Positions 52,041 through 63,800 of a stretch of DNA of 64,000 bases are shown here, piece after piece; within the stretch, counting starts at the first letter, position 1; each line of letters starts with the position of its first letter. Source of the DNA: Neodiprion pinetum (Eukaryota > Arthropoda > Insecta > Hymenoptera > Diprionidae); contig NC_060237.1 of NCBI RefSeq assembly GCF_021155775.2, positions 7,549,332 through 7,613,331 on the forward strand. Reading direction: 5' to 3'. The position numbers were made by a program, and so were the translations under genes. The notes beneath the pieces are model-generated. The model searched no databases. It was not told where the DNA came from and saw only the letters and a list, made by a program, of their open reading frames with translations.

Positions 52041-53026
52041 CAGGGTGGCCACTCAATTCCGCTCACGGAATTCCCTGACATTTCCCGGTTTTCCCTGACT
52101 AAAATCACTGTTTTTCCCTAACATTTTGATGCACAATTTGTGCAGAAATCACTAACAACTATAGTAACCTAGGTAAAGTATGGCCAAATATATTAAAGTT
52201 ATAAAAGTTTTTAAAAGTTGTTCATTCCGTTCATTGTGATTTTTGAAAGTTGACAAAAAATGAAAATTTCCATTTGCTTGGTCTTGTTAAGTATATATTT
52301 AAGAAGGGGCTCCAAGAAGCGAAATATTTTTAGAGCTATTATTTGAACATTTATGCTGTTTGCAATGAAAATCGAGGTTCGAAGAATTATGAAAAATAAA
52401 CTTAAAAATTTTTTTCCAACGGGAAATTTTTCTTTTAAGCGTGAAGAGTACACCACAATTTATCCAAATTTTTAAATTGATATTTAATACAGCAAAACAA
52501 TTATTTTATGCGGTGTACTGTCTAGACGCGGCGCGTCTGTGCCGTCACAGTTGCGCAGAGCCCTACGTTCAGCGTTGAATTAAAATTACTAATACTGAAG
52601 TTAGAATTCCGGGTGCTTGTACTTTTTTATTGGAAATTTCCTCCTCTTTAAGAATCTTTTTAAAATTTTGGCTAGCGCTTTTACTTTTTGAGTTACTGCC
52701 AAAAACCTGAGGCTTCGATTTTTCTAGACTATTAGGCGTCGGTGAACTTGCGTCTCCACACGCAGCGACGGTCATAGATAAATCAAACCGATGTCTGCTC
52801 GTACTACTGAATTCATGTGACAATCAACAACTAAGCTTATAATCGTTGATAAGAAGAGAAGAAAAATTGTGACGATGCGGTGATAGCATCTCAATTTTAT
52901 GGACAAAGCTTTTGAAATCCGTGAGTTCTATAAAAAGTCCCTGACCAACCAAAAAATTCCCTGACATTTCCCTGACATACAAAATTCCCTGACATTTCCC
53001 GGTTTTCCAGACGGGTGGCCACCCTG
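52041..53026. mobile_element. Non-autonomous DNA transposon A (5-base target duplication, hAT-like)
   Basis: The ends are CAGGGTGGCCAC and GTGGCCACCCTG, flanked by AAATC at 52036-52040 and 53027-53031. The other arm of the Penelope-like element supplies the empty site and confirms the borders. Multiple copies of a TTCCCTGAC motif cluster near both ends, probably as transposase-binding subterminal repeats. The 986-base body has only an 84-codon minus-strand ORF (52569-52823) that I cannot assign. A 5-base duplication with CAGGG ends fits the hAT5-type group; that assignment is tentative. Confidence 0.85.
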
Positions 53027-53034
53027 AAATCGTT

Positions 53035-53062
53035 CTGAGGAGGGCCCATATCCGGGTCGAAA
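53035..53062 (+). ncRNA. Hammerhead-ribozyme-like core, right arm
   Basis: This is the same CTGAGGA - stem - GAAA arrangement as in the left arm, read on the plus strand. It lies directly after the DNA transposon's target duplication. Confidence 0.5.
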
Positions 53063-53197
53063 CGTTAACTAAAAATACGTTTACTTAATTGACCGATCAC
53101 CAAGATTCTATAATAGATTATATACGAGGTCGAGAATTCCTATTCATCGTAATAATATTTTGTATAGATAGGCAATGATCGTTGATTTCAAACATAC

Positions 53198-53290
53198 CGT
53201 GTTCCTCAATATTTCGCTTTACATTGGCAGTTTTAAGCATCGTGTAAGCGAAAGACGGGATCACATGCGTGCCCCCTGAAAGGATGTTGG
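53198..53290 (-). other. Orphan exon-like segment of 93 bases
   Basis: On the minus strand a T-rich tract and TTTAG acceptor precede an open stretch containing SGGTHVIPSFAYTMLKTANV, followed by a GTATGT donor. It is phase 1 at both ends. I do not recognise the protein. It sits in the filler between the LARP1 copies and has no partner exons in the window, so it may be a relic of another gene or a chance ORF. Confidence 0.35.
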
Positions 53291-53728
53291 CTAAATAAAA
53301 AAAGATAATCTCCATACGTTACTTTTCTTCAAAGCAAGATGATCGATAAATCATAATCCCTGGTAACAGTTGATTTTCTTCATTCCTTTTCCCAGTTTCA
53401 ACGAGTGCAAGGTAATTTTTTTCAACGTTTTTCTTTATTTGCGTTTTTTTCATTTTTTCATTTTTATTTATTCATTTTTTTTTTTTTTGTGTTCTTACTA
53501 ACATTATAACCCCACCCGTTATAATAAGCCCTAATTTTAATATTAAAGATTATAGCAGTGTGAGTAGATTACAATTAATAGTTATGTATATTTATACAAG
53601 CAAAAAAATTTAAACGCTTCGAAGCACGCTCTATGTAGGATACATAATATACTGTATCACGTCTGATTTTACAATAATTAACAATCTTTAGTTTCTACAC
53701 ATAACTCCCCTCGCAAGTATAGCTAAAC

Positions 53729-54382
53729 CAGGGTGGCCACTCAATTCCGATCACGGAATTCCCTGACATTTCCCGGTTTTCCCTGACTAAAATCACTATT
53801 TTTCCCTAACATTTTGATGCACAATTTGTGCAGAAATCACTAACAACTATAGTAACCTAGGTAAAGTATGGCCTAATATATTAAAGTTATAAAAGTTTTT
53901 AAAAGTTGTTCATTCCGTTCATTGTGATTTTTGAAAGTTGACAAAAAATGAAAATTTCCATTTGCTTGGTCTTGTTAAGTATATATTTAAGAAGGGGCTC
54001 CAAGAAGCGAAATATTTTTAGAGCTATTATTTGAACATTTATGCTGTTTGCAATGAAAATCGAGGTTCGAAGAATTATGACTAATTAACGAATGTGTAAC
54101 TTTTTGAAAAATAAACTTAAAATTTTTTTTCCAACGGGACATTTTCTTTTAAGTGTTAAGAATACACCACCATTTATACAAATTTTTAAATTGATATTTA
54201 ATACAGCACGATGCGGTGATAGTATCTCAATTTTATGGACAAGGCTTTTGAAATCCGTGAGTTCTATAAAAAGTCCCTGACCAACCAAAATATTCCCTGA
54301 CATTTCCCTGACTTTTCCCTGACGTACAAAATTCCCTGACATTTCCCGGTTTTCCCGGTTTTCCAGACGAGTGGCCACCCTG
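53729..54382. mobile_element. Non-autonomous DNA transposon B, same family as A
   Basis: It has the same CAGGGTGGCCAC ends and subterminal TTCCCTGAC motifs as element A, but lacks A's central part. The target duplication TAAAC lies at 53724-53728 and 54383-54387. The left LARP1 duplicate carries the empty site near 43600. Confidence 0.88.
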
Positions 54383-57300
54383 TAAACGTTGTGAAAAAAT
54401 AAGGTTTATCGAATACTGGCAGCAAGTTATGTTCTTCCTTTTTTCAACGTCAAAGCGTTTTTGTGTCCTCGATCACGTCGATCGGAATAACAAGTCGGAA
54501 GTGAAAGGTGTCAATTATTGCAAATTTCCAGAGTGATAACAAGATTGGATCTTGCACACTGCGTTACCCTAAACGTGCCACGACGTACTTTAATAATTTT
54601 GCATTTTCATCATATAATATATTCTTATCAAATAGATATGAATCTATGAGTCTATAATTAACAGCATTAATATTATCAATAGGGTATATAATATGATATT
54701 ATGCGGTAGTCACTCGCTTAAAACTAGTTAATCCTAAGCTGCCAACAAAGCAGTTAGTTTCTATTTACAAGACTGAGCAAAGTCGTTCAAGCGCTATCAA
54801 CTCTTTTCAAACGTGACAATGCTTATGGCTGTCAGATTCGTTGCCAGCACAATATTATACTCTACCTTTCTCCGTCACGCTTTACTTTGAAATTTTATCA
54901 ATCATTCCATTTCGCACCACTGTAATATCGTGATCTCTGGATGCGCGCGTTATTCGCAGACAAATTACCTTCTCCATCCTACCCATTCCAGTCAGTTTAC
55001 AGACACGTTTTCAATGTTCAATCACCAATATCTTTCGTGACTATAACCCGTTCTTAACAAACCCAATTTTTAGTAAGACGTGGATTTCCATAAAAAGAAT
55101 AGGATGTTCGAAGCCAACTCAAGTTATAGACTTATAGATAGATTACACTGAACCGAGTGTGACGTGACTAAAACAGTGACTAATGTATTAAAATATAAAT
55201 TTGAACCAAAAACGCTATCTCATTTAAAACGAATATTATTCATTCGTTTGCCTGATTCGATTTTTCATTACTGTTTGTTAAATATCTTGGAAACTTCATA
55301 TTTGATGCCTATTGATTTGACAGACTATCATAGGAACTGTCTAAATTATTTTTTCTCTTATGAACTATTGTTAAAACGGTCTTGGCCGCGATGTTACCCT
55401 CGTGTTCAATACAAGAATTAGCATGAAACGTCTTTAAAATGACTTAATTTAAAAGTAGTAAGAAGAATTAGAAAAACATGAAAGTCAATTTTTTGTGCGT
55501 TCTCATGCATAATAAATAGCACAATAAGTCACTTTTCTGCAATAATAAATACATGGATTACTCACGATACAGAGTTTAAAAAAATCAGATTATGGATCGA
55601 GTTACCGAGTGCGTGACAAGGCTGTCAATACAATAATTGAAATCTTTCAGAAGTCGACGTATAATGAGTTTATATATAAAAAAAACACAATTTGAAAAAA
55701 ACTAGACAAACAACTGAACTGTAATTTCAATTTTTCAGTTATAACGAGGGATGTAAATGTGTGATCTGAGATCCTTGGATATCTGACGAGAAAAAAAATT
55801 GCTACAAATTAAGCAATGTAGAATAAATTGAAGGATTTTTAGCAAATTGCTAAAAGATTTCCCACCCGAAAAATGATTTGAGTAGTTTTTGTACCAATTC
55901 TTTACAAGTGCCGAATGCAAACAATATTTGGGTAACATTAAGAGTATGTTGCAACGCTTCCAAGTACCTCGCCTTACATCATGGTCAGATATAGTGATAA
56001 TTAATGTTCGAATATGCAAAAAAATGGTTTAATAATTGTATACGATATTATATCATTATTGTCTCTATACCCTAACATAGGAATAAAATAAAACAAAACA
56101 AAACACAAAAAAAAAAAAAACATGCTATTTGCTTGATGTTATGTTTTTTTTTTCTTCCCTTTCTTTTAGCAATAACATATTACAGCCTGTGGGCAGAGGG
56201 ATCACACCTTTCAATAACAGAAAATAGACCCGTTGTATACACACGAAAACCTAACCGTTCTAATTCATTTGTATTTTTTTTTGTTTTGTTTTTTTTTTCT
56301 TTTCTTCTTGCTCTATATTTTAGATATAGTATATAACATATATGTTTAAATTAATTCTATACTTTAGTAGTAGTAATTATATTATATCATGCACACCTCG
56401 TTTCTTTGCCACTGATCAATGGCTAGGTGTGTAGTTACTACTTAAATATTCTTTCTTGTTTTGAAATGTTTTCTGTATTTTCTTTTTTTTTTCCTATCAA
56501 TTACGATTTACGACGGTCTTGGTGGAAATTTTTCAAAACCAGTAGTCATCATTACAGTATTCCGAAACTGTCTGACGCAAATTTAAAAAAAATTTTTTCC
56601 TTGATCTCGGGGATGTCAATAATTTTTATACGAGTGGGTAATCATAAACTAACAATTTGAGACGACTTAGACGACTCAGATTTAACTTAATTTGTTGTCT
56701 CGTGGTGGTTTTTTCCTAATTCCTGCATTTCTATTTTACACAATTCAATGTTAAAATTCTTTCGGATGTGCCTACCATAATATTATGAAATTTACACCGG
56801 ATCATACTGATTTATGGAGTAATATATTATATGGAACACAGCTGGGTTAAGAGACAAAGTTTGTATAAAATAACTGTTTTTGTTCCAACAGTACGATCGT
56901 AGCTTTCTCGTACGGGATTCTAAAAACAAGACAGGATTGACTAAGTTACAATTATCATCGACTCAAATCGTTGCAAAACGATAATTAAGCATGGATTTCA
57001 AAGATTGCAATATGTTATAGTGCAGATGTATTAAATACTTAAGTATGTGCAAAGTTCTCTATTATACAGTACACGCCGAACACGTGGCACTAGACAGCAT
57101 CAGTAACAAAAAATAAAGTTATTTTTGCCAGCAAATACGGTTGCAGGCAATATCGGAAGCCCGAAAAATAATAATATTCTCGTTCCGCTCCTTTAACATC
57201 AGTGCGCGTAATGCATTTATACATTATTTTTAGTTTCAATTATATTTACCCATTCATTCATCTGTAGAATTGATTTACGTAAAACGTCTATTGAATTAGT

Positions 57301-57749
57301 TCTATAATTATTCATAGCACTATACTTTGAGTTTTTTTATTTTTTTTTTGTATCTCGCCCTTAAATATCTATTATTTTTCGTAATAACATTATTATTGTT
57401 GCCCAAAATTGTTAATAATTGTATTAAAAAGTTTAAAGGCAGAATATCTGGATCAAAACATAAAATGTATAAATATCAATGGACTGTTTATCTCACGTTA
57501 TTGATAAAAATTATAAACCATTTTTTACCTTTTCGACAAAATGATAAATAAAAATAATAGGGTACTTTATGTAGTATAAGTCATACCTACCTATACAACG
57601 ATTTTCAAATCGAGATAAACTTTATCAGATAAAGTACCTCAGAATACTCCCTACTACGTACGTAAACAAGTTATACAATAATCACCATTAATTTTTGCCA
57701 ATTTTAATTCCGTTCAAACTGATATAATATGGGTTTTGTTGTAAAACGT

Positions 57750-57755
57750 TTTATT
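57750..57755 (-). terminator. Poly(A) signal candidate of LARP1
   Basis: AATAAA on the minus strand lies about 115 bases after the stop codon. A second hexamer overlaps the stop itself (57864-57869) and is too close to be the main site. Confidence 0.4.
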
Positions 57756-57868
57756 CTGCAAACAAAAGACAATAAAATTACTATGTAATTGTTTGGACAA
57801 TAGAAGTTCCTCAGTCCCTAGTATCAAATTTTCTCGTTCTGCCGTTCTCCGGTCCCTTGATAATTTAT

Positions 57869-60800
57869 TCATTTTTGACTGACTGATGCCGTCTCAGGTT
57901 TAGAAACACAGGGCTTAGGTTGCTCAGATTTAACGGATAATCTTGACTGACCTTTAGCTACTTCTTGGGGTCTAGTAAAAGAGCCAGAATTGTGTCGACT
58001 CCTGGGTTGTTGCTGCTTGGTGAGATCACGTTGACTGTTAGATGCAGAATCGTTTCGTCTTTTGGTACGACCCAATCTACCCGAACCAAAAGATTCTGCC
58101 CTATTTCGATACTGCGACAGATTTACGGAATCTGACCGTTTGTGATTGTTAGTATTACTAGAATTGGTAGAAAGTGTCACAGTACTCGAACCACCGGATA
58201 AACGTCGTACTCGACTAGTAGGGGATGCTTCTCCGCCACCAGCGCTTTCAGAAACGCTTCTGTTTCTCCTTTTCATAGCTTGGCTTCGTAGATTCCCACT
58301 AAATCCTTGGAGCATCTCGTTTATTTGCGGCTGTAAATTATCAGACAGTTTCAAGTTACTCTTTTATACCAACCAAGATTGTCGAACGCATGTTTCTATC
58401 GGGTGCCAATAGAAATCTGAACGTTTTTGATGTCTTGAAATACATGTTGATTTTGAATAAATTAAGCACCGAAACCGTGGCAAATAAACTGAAAACCTAC
58501 AAAGACATATCATTATACAGTAGATTGGAAGCGATGAAAATTGTAAGATATGTGATGTACGAATGTGTGTATCTATAACGATAGTATAGAATGTGAGAAG
58601 GCAGGCAATAAAAGTAGTCGGTTCTGAACCGTAACAGAGTGTAGTCGTCTTTATTTACCTCTTCCTTGCATACACAATAACTGGCGACGAGGATAAAAGC
58701 ATTGTTCTAGAAACTTCGTCGGCATATGACGAAATAAAACCAAATTAAAGTGTTGGAATGCTGATTGAAATAAAAGGGACTGCATGGATCCAGAATTTAA
58801 CAAAAGTCCAATTGCAAAAGTTGTGTGAATTAAATAATATTGATGGTGAAGACGATAATATTAATGAGTTACGAAGAAAATTTCGAGAATTTGTGAAAGA
58901 AAAGACTGAGTGTGGCCAGCAAAAATTAATACGGATAGCAGATATAGTGGATAAAAAAACGTTCGAAATAGTTGATCCAGATAGTATAAATGAACAATTA
59001 AACAAAAGCATAATGGAACATAGTGCAAATTTGGATTTTGATATTACCAAAAATGATTGGGAAATGTTTTGTGATCGACTAGAGCAGTATTTCATTGCAA
59101 ACAAAATAACAAATGCTGAAGAAAAAAGAGCAATTTTGTTGAGTAAAGTGAATGCAGAGACGTACGAAGAGATCGCAAAAATATGTAAGCCCGTTAAGCC
59201 TAAGGACAAAACCTATGAAGAAATTATAACAAAGGTCAAAGATTATTTGAAACCGCCAGCATCATACCTTGTATATAGATATGAATTCAGACTCAGGAAG
59301 CAATCAGACGGCGAGGGTATAAAAGAATACGTCACAGCGCTGAAGTTTATGACAGACAAATGTAAATTTACGAACGAAGACGAGCAAGTACTCGATCAAA
59401 TGATTTGTGGCTTAAAAAGTAAAGCAATAACGGCGGAATTATTAAAACTAGAGAAACCCGATCTGGAAACAGCATTAAAAAAAGCTATGGCATCAGAGGC
59501 AGCTAGTAAAGGCGCAGAAAAATTGCAAGAAACAAATGCGGAAATTCAAGAGGTACACATGCTAAGTCGTGGAAAGTTTTGGCGAAAGCAACATGAGGGA
59601 GATCGTAGACAGGGACAACGTACATGGACTAGAAGGGGAAGAACATTCGGCCGGGCTCGAGGAACGGCGCAAGCACAACAAATACCGCAAGGCTCTGCTT
59701 GTTACCGTTGCGGGGATTCAAGACACTTCGTGAAGGATTGTATGTATAGGGAAAATGTAGTATGCCATACGTGCGGTGATAAAGGTCACACTACTAGAGT
59801 TTGTACGCATAGAACCGGAAAATCACAAAGAATTACAGTTATTATTAGGTAAAATCAATTATTATGGCAGGTTATTTAAAGATCGTGCTAAAATTCTAGC
59901 ACCATTACATAATTGCAGTAATTCGAGAATTTTTGAGTGGGATCAAAATTGCAAAGAAGCGTTTAAAAGAGCGAAAATAGAATTAAAAAGTGTGCTTGTA
60001 AACTACCTTCCATCTTTACCATTAAAATTAACATGTGATGCGTCCCCAAAAGGGCTGGGTGCGTATATCAGCCAGTCTTATGAAGACGGCGATAGACCAA
60101 TAGCGTTTGCATCAACGAGGTTGACAGCCGCGCAAGAAAATTACTCGCAAATTGATAAAGAAGCAGCTGCGATAATATTTGGAGTAACTAAGTTTTATGA
60201 TTATTTATTCGGACGTAAATTTCTTTTAAAAACGGATAATAAACCGTTATCTAGGATCTTTTCTCCTGAAAAGGATATACCAAAAATGGCTACGAGTAGA
60301 TTGCAAAATTGGAGTTACTTTCTATCGGCATTTGATTATGAAATAGAGTACATTAGTACAAGAGATAATATTGTGGCTGATACTTTATCAAGATTACCGA
60401 TAAATTATGTAGAAAATAATGATGTTTTAGAAACTGAAGGCCGATTTACGTATTTACACTATGTATATTCAAAAAACATAACATGTTTAAATTTCAAAGC
60501 AGTAGCACGCGAAACTGCTAAAAACGAGACTCTATCCATCGTGAAGCGGATGGTAATAGAAGGATGGCCTGACTGTAGTCTTAAAAGTTGGCCTAATGAG
60601 TTGCAACCATATGCACTGCGTAAAGACGAAATTCACGTCGAAAAAGAATGTTTAATGTGGGGACAGAGAGTTATCGTCCCACCTAAATTAAGAGAAAAGG
60701 TAATCGAAAAATTGCACGAAAGTCACTTTGGGATAGTTAAAATGAAGAGTTTGGCAAGGTCGGTGGTTTGGTGGCCTAATATAGATAAAAATTTAGAAGA

Positions 60801-63800
60801 TAAATCTAAATATTGCAAATGGTGTGTTGAATCTAAAGACAATCCAATTAGAATGGAATTAACTCCATGGCCATGGCCAAGCCAACCTTGGCAAAGACTT
60901 CATGCAGACTTTGCGGGGCCATATTTGGGGCAAACTTACCTTTTAGTCATCGATGCCTATTCTAAGTGGCCTGAAATTTTCATTATGAAAAATATATCAG
61001 CAGAAGCAACGATAGAAAAATTCCGAGAAATGTTTACAACGCATGGGCTACCGAACCATATTGTAACTGATTCAGGAACGCAGTTTACGAGCGACGAATA
61101 CAAAAAGTTTCTCAAGCAATTAGGAATAAAACAAGATTTTTCAGCGCCGAAACACCCAACGACAAATGGAGCTGCGGAAAATCTTGTAAAAACATTTAAG
61201 CGTAAACTCAAAGCGATTGTACAAAGCTCGAAAGTAGATGTGAGAACTGCTATACAAATGTTTTTATTCTCATACAGAACAACAAAACAAGCAACAACGA
61301 ATGAAACTCCGGCCAACTTGTTGTTTAAAAGAGAACTGGAAACTCCTTTGTTATTATTACGGCCAGAAACGAGATATCACGTTGAATCAAAGCAATATAT
61401 GCAAAAAAAGCACTTCAAAGGTAGTAGAAAAGAAAACTTTGAAGAAGGCGACGTAATAATGGCAAAGGATTTTCGAAAACATCACCCGAAAATGTCGGAA
61501 GCCAAAATTGTTAGGAAATCACCTCCAAGAAACTGTATAATAAAATTTAAGGAAGGAGGAGATAATTTCTATCAACTTTGATAACTGAATAAAACGGGGA
61601 AGGGTGTAAGATATGTGATGTACGAATGTGTACGAATGTGTGTATCTATAACGATAGTATAGAATGTGAGAAGGCAGGCAATAAAGGTAGTCGGTCCTGA
61701 ACCGTAACAGAGTGTAGTCGTCTTTATTTACCTCTTCCTCGCATACACAATAAAAATCAAAACAAACGTGTCAACCGCAATATCAAACGTGACAGAGCTT
61801 CGAATACATACTTCGACAACATTGGGGTATCCCCCAATGCTAGATTTCATCAAGAATATATTATACAGGCGGATCAATAAAAATTTGACTCACCTCAACT
61901 ACTCTGAAATCCTCAATACTTTTGAACTTTGAAACATACTCCTGTAGTTTGGATTCAACGTAGAGTTTTTCAGCATGCTTATAATATTTCATGAATGCCC
62001 AAAACTTTTCTAATCCATATAATTGGCCTAAAAAATGAAAAATGAATAATAAATTAACAAATAAAAATCGGATACGTAAATATATAAGATCTATACTATA
62101 ATCATTTATCAAATTCGTCCTCAAATACGGACTCACCAATTTCGTAATCTCGTATCGTCTCGGTTTGAAAATCTTTGTAAAGTTGAGGCCTGAACTTTCT
62201 TTCCAAACCGTAACTGTAAAAACGGAAAAGACATTCCAAACCGTAGCGGTATCCTTCAGCAGCATCTTCTAAAGCCAAGGATTTAAATTCTTCGTACATG
62301 GTGCGGTTGAAGTTCTCTCTGAGGAAGAATGACCAGAAACGGAATAGCGTGTTCATTTCCTGAGACTGCCCAATTCCCAATCTTTTGCGTTCTGTGAAAA
62401 CAAAAGTTGCACATGTGTAAACAGCCAGAAAAAGATAGAATTAATTTACTACTCATGCAGCCTCAAGAATTTCATACCTTTCAAACATCGAGAATGGTAC
62501 TTGTGATAAACTTGTTGAGTGAAACCATTTTCTTTGAGGAGTGAATGACTTGGATGTTGGAACGTTGGTAAAGACTGCGGTGCACTGCCGTAGCTGCTTG
62601 CCAAGTAGCTTTCGCTTGGGCTTGTGCCTGCGCTGCTTCTAAATATTACAAGGTTCAAAGAGAAAAAAAAAAGAAAGATGTTAGATACGCCTATTGATTT
62701 ATAATGTGAAGTTTTGGGAACTTTGGAAAATATATGATATCCTGATATAATTACCCGGTCGAATAAGTTCTAGGACGATGTTCTCTGACGTCCATAATCC
62801 AACCAACGTGATGCTCGACGGGAGGATTACTACTGTGACGCGTTTTACGTTTGCGTGGTGTTCTAGGATCCACAGCTGCCTCGTCTTTCACTACGGCAAA
62901 GAAACGAGATGCTCCACCTCTTCTGCTGCCTCTGCTTGTCTGAGCAGATCTTTGTACATCGTTGCCTTGACTTCTATCACCGCCTCGTTCACGCTTGCCA
63001 CGTCCTTCAGATGTATTTGGATCCTGAATATTGGAAGCAACCATTTGAACGCTGTATTCGCAACCGCATCAGTGCAATTTCGAACGAAAATTAATCAATG
63101 ACAGATATTAAATACCTGTGTGGGCAACGAGTGAGCAACTTCCATTTCATCTTCACTGGTGGTAGGTGGCGGCGGCGGAACTTCAGGGTTGGTTTTTCTT
63201 GGAGCTTTAGGTGCCATTTTTTCAAAAGCTTCTTGACTAATCAAATTTACAGTTTTGTAACTTCCGGTCGAAGATACAGATCCAATCTAAAATATTGGCA
63301 AGTTGCTTGAAATTTGCTGACTTAAGACTTCCATAAGACATGCAAAAGGTTGTTTACCCTTTGTCTGTCTTCAGTCCATAAATCTTCTTCATAATAATAG
63401 AGTCCGTCGTTAATAGCCTGCTCAAGATCTTGCGACATCTTGACACGAGTCATCCAATCACCTGTACGATCATGTCCTTCGTGTTTAGGAATTCTTGTCG
63501 TAATGGCGATTGCCTGGGGATTCGACTGTGTTACAATCAAAAGTTTGTTAATGTCACGATCCGAAAGCTCATAATCATCGTCATCCTCAGACCTGTGAAG
63601 TGTAGACATTCCTTACTATTAGCAAGTTTTGAGGTAGGATTACATAAAAAAAATTCAGTCTCATTGTCAGATGCAAATATATCAGCATATTTTTCCTAAG
63701 TCGGGAAAAGAAGACAAAATTTGATTAAATCATCATGTTTTAGAGTGTTTGAATAATTGTCATATATTTTATTGCAGGTGCTTACCATTCGGAAAATGCA

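Larger units (their letters stand above)
48703..53148 (-). mobile_element. Penelope-like retroelement with inverted terminal arms
   Basis: The insertion is bounded by a 10-base target duplication GTAATAATAT (48693-48702 and 53149-53158). A central region codes on the minus strand for reverse transcriptase and GIY-YIG endonuclease. The 3' part of the element (48703-49588) is repeated in inverted orientation at 51272-53148; once a later DNA transposon is removed, both arms are 886 bases. Pseudo-LTR arrangements, including inverted partial copies, are typical of Penelope-like elements. The coding region lacks its 5' part and carries an in-frame stop, so this copy is not autonomous. Confidence 0.9.
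51272..53148 (+). repeat. Right inverted arm of the Penelope-like element, interrupted by a DNA transposon
   Basis: It is the reverse complement of 48703-49588. The arm is split by the hAT-like element at 52041-53026 and resumes at the target duplication AAATC. The central unique part of the element lies between 49589 and 51271. Confidence 0.85.
58542..61752 (+). mobile_element. Ty3/Gypsy-type LTR retrotransposon with internal deletion
   Basis: Two LTRs flank a gag frame and a truncated pol frame. The target duplication is AAAAT (58537-58541 and 61753-61757). The left LARP1 duplicate has the uninterrupted site near 47690. The primer-binding site follows the 5' LTR by two bases and a purine tract precedes the 3' LTR. 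Protease and the reverse transcriptase core are missing. The tRNA-Ser primer and double zinc knuckle fit the Mag lineage, which is tentative. It lies in the last LARP1 intron, antisense to that gene. Confidence 0.92.
53411..62195. repeat. Right copy of the segmental duplication, containing the full LARP1 3' end
   Basis: It matches 43288-48131. It is longer because of insertion B (53729-54382) and an LTR element (58542-61752), both absent from the left copy. The region 54388-57868 is AT-rich LARP1 3' flank with no supportable gene. Confidence 0.95.

Noticed and set aside
52569..52823. 84-codon ORF inside transposon A as a transposase remnant
   Set aside because: No hAT dimerisation, DDE or zinc-finger motif is visible; it is Ser/Lys-rich and unassigned.
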